This document shows, one piece after another, positions 32,936 to 38,544 of a stretch of 48,437 nt of DNA. Each line of letters opens with the position of its first letter. Position 1 is the stretch's first letter. The DNA lies in NCBI GenBank assembly GCA_022511515.1, contig JAFLRP010000153.1, forward strand, positions 1 to 48,437, in the 5' to 3' direction. The stretch comes from Acutalibacter sp. GTDB lineage: Bacteria > Bacillota > Clostridia > Oscillospirales > Acutalibacteraceae. Both the position numbers and the translations under genes were made by a program. The notes below the pieces were generated by a model that did no database searches, had not been told where the DNA came from, and was given only the letters and a program-made list of their open reading frames with translations.

Positions 32936-33895
32936 TCAGTCCGTTAAGTCGATCATGTAACTCGAATCGGATCCAAGAACCGTAGTAGGAAGCTTTCCGT
33001 CCCACTGTTTAATCCAGTAGTATCTGACTAGGCTATCAGTAAGGCTCTCGCTGATTCGCTTGTTCATTTCAGCTTCCTTTTCGCCGGCGTACAGACTTGC
33101 CTCCGCCTGGATCTTCACAACTTCCAGATCGGCATTTGCCGCAATAATATCCTGTTCGGCCTTTGCGTTCGCGGCAATAATCGCTCGCTTCGCCGTCTCT
33201 TCCTCTTCCATCGTTTTCTGGGCCTGCTCAGTTTCAGCAGTCAGCTTATTCTGGGCGGCTACCTGTTTGGCTTCAACCGCATTGGTGAATGCGTCTGTAA
33301 AGTCGATGTCCTCGATGGCGATACTCACCACGGTGATTCCATAACCCTGCATATCGCTTGCGGTCGCTTCGACAATTTGAGTCGAGAGCTTGTCCCGCTG
33401 ATTGATGAGATTTTCCGCGGTGTACTTGCTGAATACCGCTTTGGTGTTTTCCAGCATTCGCGGGTATATGATCGACTCATAGTAATTTTTGCCGACAGTA
33501 CGGTAAAGTTCCTGCGCCGTAGATTGGTCGATACAGTAGTTCAAAGACAGTGTAAGGTCCACCTGCTGGATATCGCTCGAAAAAGCGCTGGTCTGAATTT
33601 CTACCTTTTGGGTCCGATTGTCCATCTTGGTGACGGACTGCCATGGGGCAATAAAGTTAAATCCGGCGCTGATCGTGGTGTTCTCGACCCGTCCGAAGGT
33701 GGTCAAGATACCTGTATAGCCGGTGGGCACCACGGCAATACAGCTTATAATCAAGCACACCACGGCAGCGGCGATACCAATAACCGCTGGGAATTTGATC
33801 CTGTCGCCGGGTTTGGTGTCATAGTGGGCGTTCAGGGCGGCGGTTACGATAAAACCGGCGATAAATAAGATGATGGCAAGAATAAGTAAAAACAT
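32936..33895 (-). CDS. SPFH/prohibitin-family membrane protein encoded by the prophage
   Basis: A 319-residue protein. Two N-terminal membrane segments cover about 2-22 and 37-57. The SPFH (band 7) domain runs from VVPTGYTGILTTFGRV to about 215. A long coiled coil rich in Ala/Glu (about 205-265) and a short C-terminal segment (IKQWDGKLPTTVLG) follow. The motif order matches bacterial prohibitin/HflK-like proteins that form rings in the membrane and regulate FtsH-type proteases. It is the first gene in its direction after the moron region; no clear sigma-A promoter was found for it. Possible roles are control of lysogeny or exclusion of other phages; both are inference. Confidence 0.88.
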   Translation of the reverse strand: MFLLILAIILFIAGFIVTAALNAHYDTKPGDRIKFPAVIGIAAAVVCLIISCIAVVPTGYTGILTTFGRVENTTISAGFNFIAPWQSVTKMDNRTQKVEIQTSAFSSDIQQVDLTLSLNYCIDQSTAQELYRTVGKNYYESIIYPRMLENTKAVFSKYTAENLINQRDKLSTQIVEATASDMQGYGITVVSIAIEDIDFTDAFTNAVEAKQVAAQNKLTAETEQAQKTMEEEETAKRAIIAANAKAEQDIIAANADLEVVKIQAEASLYAGEKEAEMNKRISESLTDSLVRYYWIKQWDGKLPTTVLGSDSSYMIDLTD

Positions 33896-33947
33896 GATTT
33901 TTTCTCCTTTTTGTTTGATTTTGTTTCCTTGAAACTATTTTTTGCAT

Positions 33948-34089
33948 GGAGCACTTAACGATGATGCGGCTTGCGTTGTAATTTTTTTATGCCGTAGCCT
34001 ATTGGCAGAGAAAGGATTGTGGTCCCTATGACCAAACTTTTGACTTTTCTTTTCAAAACTGCAAATACCGCATCATCGTTAAGTGCTCC
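33948..34089. repeat. Perfect 22-bp inverted repeat enclosing a toxin-leader-like unit
   Basis: Bases 33948-33969 and 34068-34089 are exact reverse complements (GGAGCACTTAACGATGATGC...). The 98 bases between them contain the first copy of a leader unit that recurs at 35073-35125. Part of the arm (CATCRTTAAGTGCTCC) appears a third time at 35240-35255. The block lies in the gap between the divergent SPFH and lipoprotein genes. Confidence 0.85.
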
Positions 34090-34099
34090 TTTGTGCTAA
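34028..34099 (+). CDS. Possible 23-residue peptide, degenerate type I toxin-like
   Basis: ATG 34028 follows a GGCAGAGAAAGGA leader and reads MTKLLTFLFKTANTASS..., ending at TAA 34097-34099. A second copy of the same leader and first seven codons occurs at 35106. Such leaders recall holin-like type I toxins of Firmicutes prophages, but the peptide lacks a convincing membrane helix, so it may be a relic. There is no good promoter in front of this copy. Confidence 0.3.
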   Translation: MTKLLTFLFKTANTASSLSAPLC

Positions 34100-34114
34100 A
34101 ATCGGGTCAATTTC

Positions 34115-34143
34115 TTGCTATTTCCCGCGTTTTGCGCTATACT
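34115..34143 (+). promoter_or_regulatory. Sigma-A promoter of the lipoprotein moron
   Basis: TTGCTA, 17 bases, TATACT. It lies 27 bases before the lipoprotein start and right after the inverted repeat. It gives this gene its own transcription in the direction opposite to the phage early operon. Confidence 0.7.
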
Positions 34144-34170
34144 CTCCTCATAATCATTTGGAGGTGCCAT

Positions 34171-34965
34171 ATGAAAAAGATTCTTTCCATCTTACTGGCC
34201 GTTGCGTTCCTCACAACGCTTTTTGCCTGTTCACCTAAGGTGGAGCAGTCGCTTTCTTCCGATTCACCCATGGAATCCTCCGGTTCTGTCAGCGTTTCCG
34301 TTCCCAAATACTCCTTGATAAACTCTGACCTCTACTACCGGGATGATAAGGAATGTATCGGGTACCGTGTTGCGATCGGCGACGATGCCACTGAAGAAGA
34401 AATGCGAATCGTTTTTGACGATCTATGCGCCGCCGATTCTTATTACCTGCATACGGTATGGTATTATGGGCTTCCCTCCGACGTGGAAGCGATAGGCTCA
34501 TTTTCCGTTGGTATGCTTGAGGAGACTGTTTCTGGAGCGTCCCCGGAGTTTACCCCTTGCACGTATGGCGTAGAGCTGATTGAATCTCTGAGGGCGCGAG
34601 CTTCTGACGATAAGGCAAAATCAGATGGCACTCGGAGCGTTCCAGAGTTTAACGTCATGCAAGAGGCCCTTGTGCCAGACAATGTTTTTTACCCCGTAGA
34701 TGAGATCATTTTCACCACTACTGCCGAGGAGAACGGCCTGGATGATACCCCGTTTTTCGCAGAGGGAGAAATTGTTTCCCGCTTTGATGCTAAGGGGTAT
34801 GATACGATCCAGCTTTCGACGGATACCGGCGATATTTATATCTCCTCCGTTCTGGAATCGTTCCCGGAGATTTCCGAGGGAGATGTCGTAACTGTGTTTT
34901 TCCTCTATGGGGGCTATTCTAATGCCCTCGACGGTCCCGCCGGAAATTTCGTATACCTTGAATAA
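34171..34965 (+). CDS. Putative secreted lipoprotein (lysogenic conversion/moron gene)
   Basis: 264 residues from ATG 34171 with GGAGGTG upstream; the frame is open back to 34093 but without a start signal. The signal peptide MKKILSILLAVAFLTTLFAC ends in a lipobox (LFAC), with Cys20 as the lipidation site. A Ser/Pro/Glu-rich linker (SSDSPMESSGSVSVS) follows, then a domain of unknown family. The last 70 residues look like a beta barrel (EGEIVSRFDAKGYDTIQLSTDTG). It has its own promoter and terminator and is the only plus-strand gene in this part of the prophage, so it is likely expressed in the lysogen. It might alter the cell surface or exclude phages; the function is not known. Confidence 0.85.
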   Translation: MKKILSILLAVAFLTTLFACSPKVEQSLSSDSPMESSGSVSVSVPKYSLINSDLYYRDDKECIGYRVAIGDDATEEEMRIVFDDLCAADSYYLHTVWYYGLPSDVEAIGSFSVGMLEETVSGASPEFTPCTYGVELIESLRARASDDKAKSDGTRSVPEFNVMQEALVPDNVFYPVDEIIFTTTAEENGLDDTPFFAEGEIVSRFDAKGYDTIQLSTDTGDIYISSVLESFPEISEGDVVTVFFLYGGYSNALDGPAGNFVYLE

Positions 34966-34982
34966 AAGGAAACCGCTTTCCA

Positions 34983-35009
34983 CCGCTCCCACTTGGGGGC
35001 GGCTTTTTT
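34983..35009 (+). terminator. Terminator of the lipoprotein gene
   Basis: An 8-bp stem (CCGCTCCC / GGGGGCGG, one G-T pair) with an ACTT loop and a run of six T, starting 17 bases after the stop. Confidence 0.85.
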
Positions 35010-35037
35010 CTCCCTCCCCATGCCGGGTTTATGCCTA

Positions 35038-35066
35038 TTGAAAAATATTTCCTTTAATGGTATAAT
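35038..35066 (+). promoter_or_regulatory. Near-consensus promoter for a short transcript
   Basis: TTGAAA, exactly 17 bases, TATAAT. It reads into the leader unit at 35073 that encodes at most a 12-residue peptide. This is a strong promoter with no ordinary gene behind it, which suggests a small RNA or short toxin-like mRNA. Confidence 0.75.
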
Positions 35067-35072
35067 TTTCCC

Positions 35073-35144
35073 ATGCCGAAAGGCAGAGAAAGGAGCGTGG
35101 TCTCAATGACCAAACTTTTGACTTTGCCTGCTCCCTTACTGTGA
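35073..35144 (+). ncRNA. Short transcript leader with hairpin and 12-codon ORF (toxin-leader-like)
   Basis: The unit begins with a GCC-GAAA-GGC hairpin, then AGAAAGGAG, then ATG 35106 reading MTKLLTLPAPLL and stopping at 35142-35144. It repeats the unit at 33989-34048. The compact order of promoter, 5' hairpin, strong ribosome site and tiny ORF is that of type I toxin mRNAs. The peptide is probably degenerate. Confidence 0.35.
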
Positions 35145-35388
35145 GGTCGCAACTGTGGCGCCAAAGCACATAAAACTGGCATATAAATGTAGCAACTGAT
35201 GATGGCGCTCTACTCAGTGAAGAAGGTTATAAACTCAACCATCATTAAGTGCTCCTTGCAGCCTGTCAGCGTATAGGCATTGCAGAACCAAGACTGCGGA
35301 AGTGACAAGGTACTCCAAGAAGCGTTGGGTGTGTTTCGGCGCGGTGAAAACCTGCAAAAGTACATAGGGTAAAAAAATTTGGCAAGGG
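35145..35388. other. Gene-free stretch between leader unit and terminator
   Basis: No supported gene. It holds the third copy of the CATCATTAAGTGCTCC arm (35240-35255). The short minus-strand frames here lack ribosome sites. It may be the body of a small RNA started at the 35038-35066 promoter and ended at 35389-35419. Confidence 0.35.
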
Positions 35389-35419
35389 CCGATGGAGAAC
35401 ACACCTCCATCGGTTTCTT
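35389..35419. terminator. Terminator between the leader unit and the Cro-like gene
   Basis: A perfect 9-bp stem (CCGATGGAG / CTCCATCGG) with a 7-base loop, followed by TTTCTTGTTT on the plus strand. The minus-strand gene at 35422 ends three bases away, so it could also limit transcription from that side. Confidence 0.75.
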
Positions 35420-35421
35420 GT

Positions 35422-35649
35422 TTAGGCCGACAAACGGTCGCTCTGCTTGAATAGATATTCAAGATTTAGCGTACCCCCGAACCAGTCATCATTGATCTTG
35501 ACCGCCTCCGGAAATGTGAATGCAGTTACGCCGTTGAGCTTGTTTCGTGCGGTCTTTTCGGAAACCTCAAGAGTTTTTGCAATCTCCTTCGCAATATTTC
35601 CGGGTGGAATCCCTTTTTTCACAAGCTCTGCAATTAGGTTTCTGGTCAT
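35422..35649 (-). CDS. Cro-like HTH regulator, first lytic-direction gene
   Basis: 75 residues (MTRNLIAELVKKGIPPGNIAKEIAKTLEVSEKTARNKLNG...). The helix-turn-helix lies at about residues 15-40 and the C-terminus has the LNLEYLF pattern seen in Clostridia phage Cro-type proteins. It is divergent from the repressor at 35815 and driven by a perfect consensus promoter. AAGGAGG precedes ATG 35649. It likely represses the repressor gene when the lytic path is chosen. Confidence 0.8.
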   Translation of the reverse strand: MTRNLIAELVKKGIPPGNIAKEIAKTLEVSEKTARNKLNGVTAFTFPEAVKINDDWFGGTLNLEYLFKQSDRLSA

Positions 35650-35667
35650 TACTTATCCTCCTTTCAA

Positions 35668-35683
35668 TTACCGAATACGGTAA
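35668..35683. promoter_or_regulatory. Lysogeny operator, palindrome
   Basis: TTACCG-AATA-CGGTAA, a perfect palindrome just downstream of the Cro promoter start point. A second half-site TTACCG (35699-35704) lies in the spacer of that promoter, and a weaker TTACCA at 35730-35735 upstream of the repressor promoter. This is a plausible binding series for the CI-like and Cro-like proteins. Confidence 0.7.
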
Positions 35684-35692
35684 ATTTTCTTC

Positions 35693-35721
35693 ATTATATT
35701 ACCGTATTATATAATTGTCAA
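35693..35721 (-). promoter_or_regulatory. Lytic early promoter with perfect consensus
   Basis: On the minus strand: TTGACA (35721-35716), 17-base spacer, TATAAT (35698-35693). It drives the Cro-like gene. The spacer contains an operator half-site, so repressor binding would block RNA polymerase. Confidence 0.88.
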
Positions 35722-35752
35722 GCAGAATTTTACCATTTTTGGAAAATTTTTC

Positions 35753-35781
35753 TTTACTTTTCCTCCTATTTCGGTTATACT
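35753..35781 (+). promoter_or_regulatory. Repressor promoter
   Basis: TTTACT, 17 bases, TATACT, about 33 bases before the CI-like start. Weaker than the opposing lytic promoter. Confidence 0.6.
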
Positions 35782-35814
35782 GTGTTTGTGAAGTCTTTGT
35801 AGTGAGGAATTAAA

Positions 35815-36201
35815 ATGAGTGAATATAATTACAAGTCTGTTTTAGCCCGTTTGAAATCAGAAAAGGAAAAAAGCGGATTAACAAACGAAGAGCTTTCCGA
35901 AAAGTCTGGTGTTCCCCTCGGAACACTTAATAAAATATTGTCTGGGGATACAAAAGCTCCACAACTCCCCGCAATGATGGCAATCGCTGCTGCACTCGGT
36001 ACATCAGTTGACTACCTCGCATACGGGCGTGCTGCTTCTCCCACTTCCCCGGCAAACACTGTCGAAACCGCTCTACTTAACGGCTTCCGCTCCCTCAATG
36101 TCGAGGGTCAAGATAAGGTGTTGGCGTACATAGACGACCTTAATCGCGCCGGGATATATAAAAAGCATACTGAATCTGGCATGGTATCGGGTGGATCGTA
36201 A
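35815..36201 (+). CDS. CI-like HTH transcriptional repressor
   Basis: 128 residues. An HTH_3 domain fills about 8-65 (SGLTNEELSEKSGVPLGTLNKILSGDTK). The C-terminal part is short and helical (about 80-115, NGFRSLNVEGQDKVLAYIDDL), as in Clostridia repressors that lack the RecA-sensitive peptidase domain. Position, divergence from the Cro-like gene and the shared operators point to the maintenance repressor of lysogeny. Without a LexA-type protease domain, SOS induction would need another route. Confidence 0.85.
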   Translation: MSEYNYKSVLARLKSEKEKSGLTNEELSEKSGVPLGTLNKILSGDTKAPQLPAMMAIAAALGTSVDYLAYGRAASPTSPANTVETALLNGFRSLNVEGQDKVLAYIDDLNRAGIYKKHTESGMVSGGS

Positions 36202-36231
36202 AAAATAATTCAAAAAAATCTTGAAAAAGTG

Positions 36232-36260
36232 TTGACATACGTATAAATACGTATTATAAT
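36232..36260 (+). promoter_or_regulatory. hicAB promoter with embedded operator
   Basis: TTGACA, 17 bases, TATAAT, a perfect consensus. The spacer and its left edge carry two copies of the self-complementary octamer ATACGTAT (36237-36244 and 36247-36254), ten bases apart. That is a natural operator for autoregulation by HicB. Confidence 0.85.
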
Positions 36261-36280
36261 AATATCAAGAGGTGAGGGAA

Positions 36281-36466
36281 ATGAGATACAGCGAATTAAA
36301 GCGGGAGCTGACCCGGCTGGGCTGCATAAAGCGCAGAGAGGGCAAGCGACATGAAATCTGGTTTAGCCCCCTCACCGGAAAGAACTTTACAGTCCCTCGG
36401 CACGATCAGGAAGAAGTTCCCGCCGGAACGCTGAAATCTATCCGAAAAGATGCAGGCTCAAAATGA
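36281..36466 (+). CDS. hicA: HicA-type mRNA interferase toxin
   Basis: 61 residues from ATG 36281; a GTG nine bases earlier lies in the ribosome site. The double-stranded-RNA-binding-like fold shows as MRYSELKRELTRLGCIKRREGKRHEIWFSP, with the family histidine (GKRHEIW) and PRHDQEEVPAGTLKSI. HicA cleaves mRNA unless bound by HicB. It is encoded before its antitoxin, the normal order. As a prophage gene it would stabilise the lysogen and possibly act in phage defence. Confidence 0.88.
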   Translation: MRYSELKRELTRLGCIKRREGKRHEIWFSPLTGKNFTVPRHDQEEVPAGTLKSIRKDAGSK

Positions 36467-36510
36467 GCCTCTCTTTTCGCACCTCAAAATTTTGCAAAGG
36501 AGTTATTACC

Positions 36511-36924
36511 ATGGCAAAGTATGTATTCCCGGCAATTTTTACCCCGGAAGAAAACGGCGCTTATTCCGTGAGGTTTCCAGACGTTCCCGGCTGCTACACC
36601 AGCGGGGAAAGTCTGCCGGAAGCCATAGAAATGGCGGAAGATGCTCTATGCTTATTGTTGTATGATATGGAGGAATCAGGTGAAGCTCTCCCTATTCCCA
36701 GTGATATATCCACGGTTTCCAAGGATTCGCAAGAATTTGTCACGCTGATTGCATGCGACACGCTGGAGTATAGAAAACTGTATGATAATAAAGCTGTCAA
36801 AAAGACTTTGAGCATTCCTGCCTGGCTTAACACTATGGCAGAAAAGCAGGGGGTCAATTTCTCTCAGGTATTGCAAACGGGCTTAAAACAAGCAATCCAT
36901 ATTGATGAGAACTCACCGCTCTAA
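36511..36924 (+). CDS. hicB: HicB-type antitoxin
   Basis: 137 residues from ATG 36511 with AAAGGAG upstream. The N-terminal HicB fold (YVFPAIFTPEENGAYSVRFPDVPGC) is followed by a linker and a C-terminal ribbon-helix-helix (KKTLSIPAWLNTMAEKQGVNFSQVLQTGL) that would bind the ATACGTAT operator. It neutralises HicA. Transcribed with hicA on the lysogeny strand. Confidence 0.9.
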   Translation: MAKYVFPAIFTPEENGAYSVRFPDVPGCYTSGESLPEAIEMAEDALCLLLYDMEESGEALPIPSDISTVSKDSQEFVTLIACDTLEYRKLYDNKAVKKTLSIPAWLNTMAEKQGVNFSQVLQTGLKQAIHIDENSPL

Positions 36925-37079
36925 ATCAAAAAGAAAAACCGCCCGTCCCTGCTGGCACAGGAACGAGCGGCGGACCACCGGCGAGGCCGGGGCACAGTGA
37001 AAAACTGCAAAATCATTGTACCTCAACCCGCCGAAAAAATCAAGGCGGGATTTTTGCGCCCTTTTTTAGGAGGTACAAG
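36925..37079. other. Intergenic region between hicB and integrase
   Basis: It contains an imperfect hairpin around 36931-36965 (CCGCCCGT...ACGAGCGG) and the terminator-like stem at 37027-37055, then the AGGAGG of the integrase. No gene. Confidence 0.5.
37027..37055 (+). terminator. Terminator upstream of the integrase
   Basis: CCCGCC / GGCGGG stem with an 11-base A-rich loop and ATTTTTGC after it. It lies only 25 bases before the integrase start, so it may attenuate integrase expression. Confidence 0.6.
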
Positions 37080-38162
37080 ATGAAAAAGCGGAAAGACGGC
37101 AGGTATCAGAAAAAGGTCACTCTGGCAAGTGGTAAACAAATTATAGTGTACGGCCGGACGATTGCCGAGGTTACACAGGCTGCCGACGAATTGAGAATGC
37201 AGGACAAGGCCGGTCTGGTGGTAGGAGATTCCACCACGCTGGGAGAATGGGCTAAAATATGGTTTGTAACCTACAAAGCCAATTTGCGCTCCAATACCCT
37301 GAATTCCTATTTGAATGCCTATAATGTGCATATCGGCCCTTACCTTGCCGCAATGAAGCTGAAGGATCTTCGCCCGGTCAATATCCGGGAGATCATGCAG
37401 AATGTTTCTGGTCTGTCTGAATCCCTGCAGCACAAGGTGCTGATCACGATGAGACAGCTTTTCACCACCGCCCGCCAGAATGGCCTGATCGTTTCCGATC
37501 CTACGGACGGGATCAAAATAACACCCCATTCCAGACCAAAACGTAAAGAATACTTGACCTTGGAGGAACAGAATGACCTAATCTCTGCTCTTGCAAATGC
37601 AGACCCTCGCGCCCGGTGCTTTGTCGGCCTATGCCTTTACTGCGGGTTACGCCGGGAAGAGGCCTTCGGGGTGCAATGGGGCGATATTTCAGACGGAAAG
37701 CTTACTGTTAACCGAGCAATCACTTTCCTGAAAAACAATCAGCCAGATCCAAATCAGGAGTTAAAGACGAAAGCTTCGCATCGCACTATCCCGATTCCCA
37801 GCCGCTTGCTGGATATTTTGCAAGAAACTCCCCATATTGGGATGTATCTTGTAACCTGCTCCGATGGCAGACCGATCACGGGGGTTGCGTTTCGGAATTT
37901 GTGGGACAAAGTCAAAAAGCTGTCTCCTTGTGAGGTGCGCCCGCATATGCTCCGGCATAGCTATGCCACAAACCTATACCGGGCGGGTATTGATCTGAAA
38001 ACAGCACAATATCTGCTGGGCCATTCCTCTATCCAAATGACTGCCAATATCTACACGCACATTGGGAAAGAGGACGCTTTGAGTTCTATCGTCCAACTGG
38101 AGCAGTACCTTTCCGGTAGCAATCAGGAAACGGAGGATTTACAAGAAGTAGTCAAAAAGTAG
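37080..38162 (+). CDS. int: Prophage tyrosine integrase
   Basis: 360 residues, intact. The N-terminal part is an arm-binding domain (KKRKDGRYQKKVTLASGK), then a SAM-like core-binding domain (about 55-145), then the catalytic domain. Active-site candidates are R191 (CGLRREE), K230 or K231, H289-x-x-R292 (PHMLRH), H315 (LGHSS) and nucleophile Y325 (NIYTH). It integrates the phage at tRNA-Thr. Its last codons (EVVKK and stop) are written by the GTAGTCA repeats that look like its own arm-type sites. A strong AGGAGG precedes ATG 37080. Related in layout to the broken integrase of the small element. Confidence 0.95.
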   Translation: MKKRKDGRYQKKVTLASGKQIIVYGRTIAEVTQAADELRMQDKAGLVVGDSTTLGEWAKIWFVTYKANLRSNTLNSYLNAYNVHIGPYLAAMKLKDLRPVNIREIMQNVSGLSESLQHKVLITMRQLFTTARQNGLIVSDPTDGIKITPHSRPKRKEYLTLEEQNDLISALANADPRARCFVGLCLYCGLRREEAFGVQWGDISDGKLTVNRAITFLKNNQPDPNQELKTKASHRTIPIPSRLLDILQETPHIGMYLVTCSDGRPITGVAFRNLWDKVKKLSPCEVRPHMLRHSYATNLYRAGIDLKTAQYLLGHSSIQMTANIYTHIGKEDALSSIVQLEQYLSGSNQETEDLQEVVKK

Positions 38163-38165
38163 TCA
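38148..38165 (+). promoter_or_regulatory. Putative integrase arm-type sites, right end of prophage
   Basis: GTAGTCA at 38148-38154 and 38159-38165, overlapping the end of the integrase gene. Same sequence and 11-bp spacing as at 5836-5853. The pair ends 70 bp before the tRNA core, identical to the small element's right end. Confidence 0.55.
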
Positions 38166-38187
38166 AAAGCAAAAAGCGGCAAAAAAC

Positions 38188-38230
38188 AAACCGCACTGTA
38201 AAGCCTAAAAACGGCCTTACAGTGCGGTTT
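38188..38230. terminator. Bidirectional terminator between integrase and tRNA-Thr
   Basis: AAACCGCACTGTAA (38188-38201) pairs with TTACAGTGCGGTTT (38217-38230), and GCC/GGC extends the stem. T-rich tracts follow on both strands, so it can end both the integrase and the tRNA transcript. Confidence 0.88.
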
Positions 38231-38234
38231 TCTA

Positions 38235-38279
38235 TGGAGCTGGTGAGCGGACTTGAACCGCTGACCTGCTGATTACGAA
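38235..38279 (-). repeat. att site at the prophage/tRNA junction
   Basis: 45 bases identical to 5694-5738. The match stops one base past the middle of the anticodon loop, so strand exchange lies within the 3' half of the tRNA. Confidence 0.92.
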
Positions 38280-38310
38280 TCAGCTGCTCTACCGACTGAG
38301 CCACACCAGC
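38235..38310 (-). tRNA. tRNA-Thr (anticodon CGT)
   Basis: A 76-base gene with encoded CCA. The acceptor stem GCTGGTG pairs with CACCAGC. The D arm is GCTC...GAGC. The anticodon arm is GCTGA-TTCGTAA-TCAGC with anticodon CGT, reading ACG threonine codons. The T arm is AGCGG-TTCAAGT-CCGCT. It is complete and presumably functional even though its 3' part (38235-38279) was supplied by the prophage attachment site. It reads on the minus strand, toward the prophage. Confidence 0.97.
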
Positions 38311-38339
38311 GAATGAAATGAGCGGGAGTGGCGAAGATC

Positions 38340-38373
38340 GGTAGAGCTGCCTACACGACTGAGCCACACCAGC
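38340..38373 (-). pseudogene. Relic of a tRNA 5' half next to tRNA-Thr
   Basis: Its first 18 tRNA bases (minus strand GCTGGTGTGGCTCAGTCG) equal those of the intact tRNA-Thr. The following D-arm part is scrambled (TGTAGGCAGCTCTACC), and no anticodon or T arm follows. It lies 29 bases upstream of the intact gene. Probably a decayed duplicate, or debris of an earlier recombination. Confidence 0.7.
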
Positions 38374-38544
38374 AAATGCTTTTTGAATCGCTCCAAGAGC
38401 GCCTAATCATTATACATAAGACACGGAAATTTGTCAATCCTCATTCTGCCACTATCCCGATTTTTCTTTTGGGAAAAATCTGTCTTTTCTCCGGTAAGAA
38501 TTTGTGATACAATAACAAATAGTACAACGAAGGAGATTCAGCGG

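Larger units (their letters stand above)
5694..38279 (-). mobile_element. HK97-type long-tailed prophage, about 32.6 kb, apparently complete
   Basis: It is bounded by a perfect 45-bp direct repeat (5694-5738 and 38235-38279) that is the 3' part of tRNA-Thr(CGT). It contains recognisable lysogeny, early, packaging, head, tail and lysis modules in standard siphovirus order, with an intact tyrosine integrase at the tRNA side. No structural gene appears broken. Lytic genes read on the minus strand; the lysogeny block and one lipoprotein gene read on plus. No obvious primase, DnaB-like helicase, SSB or polymerase was found. Confidence 0.93.

Noticed and set aside
38340..38373. Second functional tRNA
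   Set aside because: Only the 5' end and a scrambled D arm are present; no anticodon arm, T arm or 3' acceptor strand follows.
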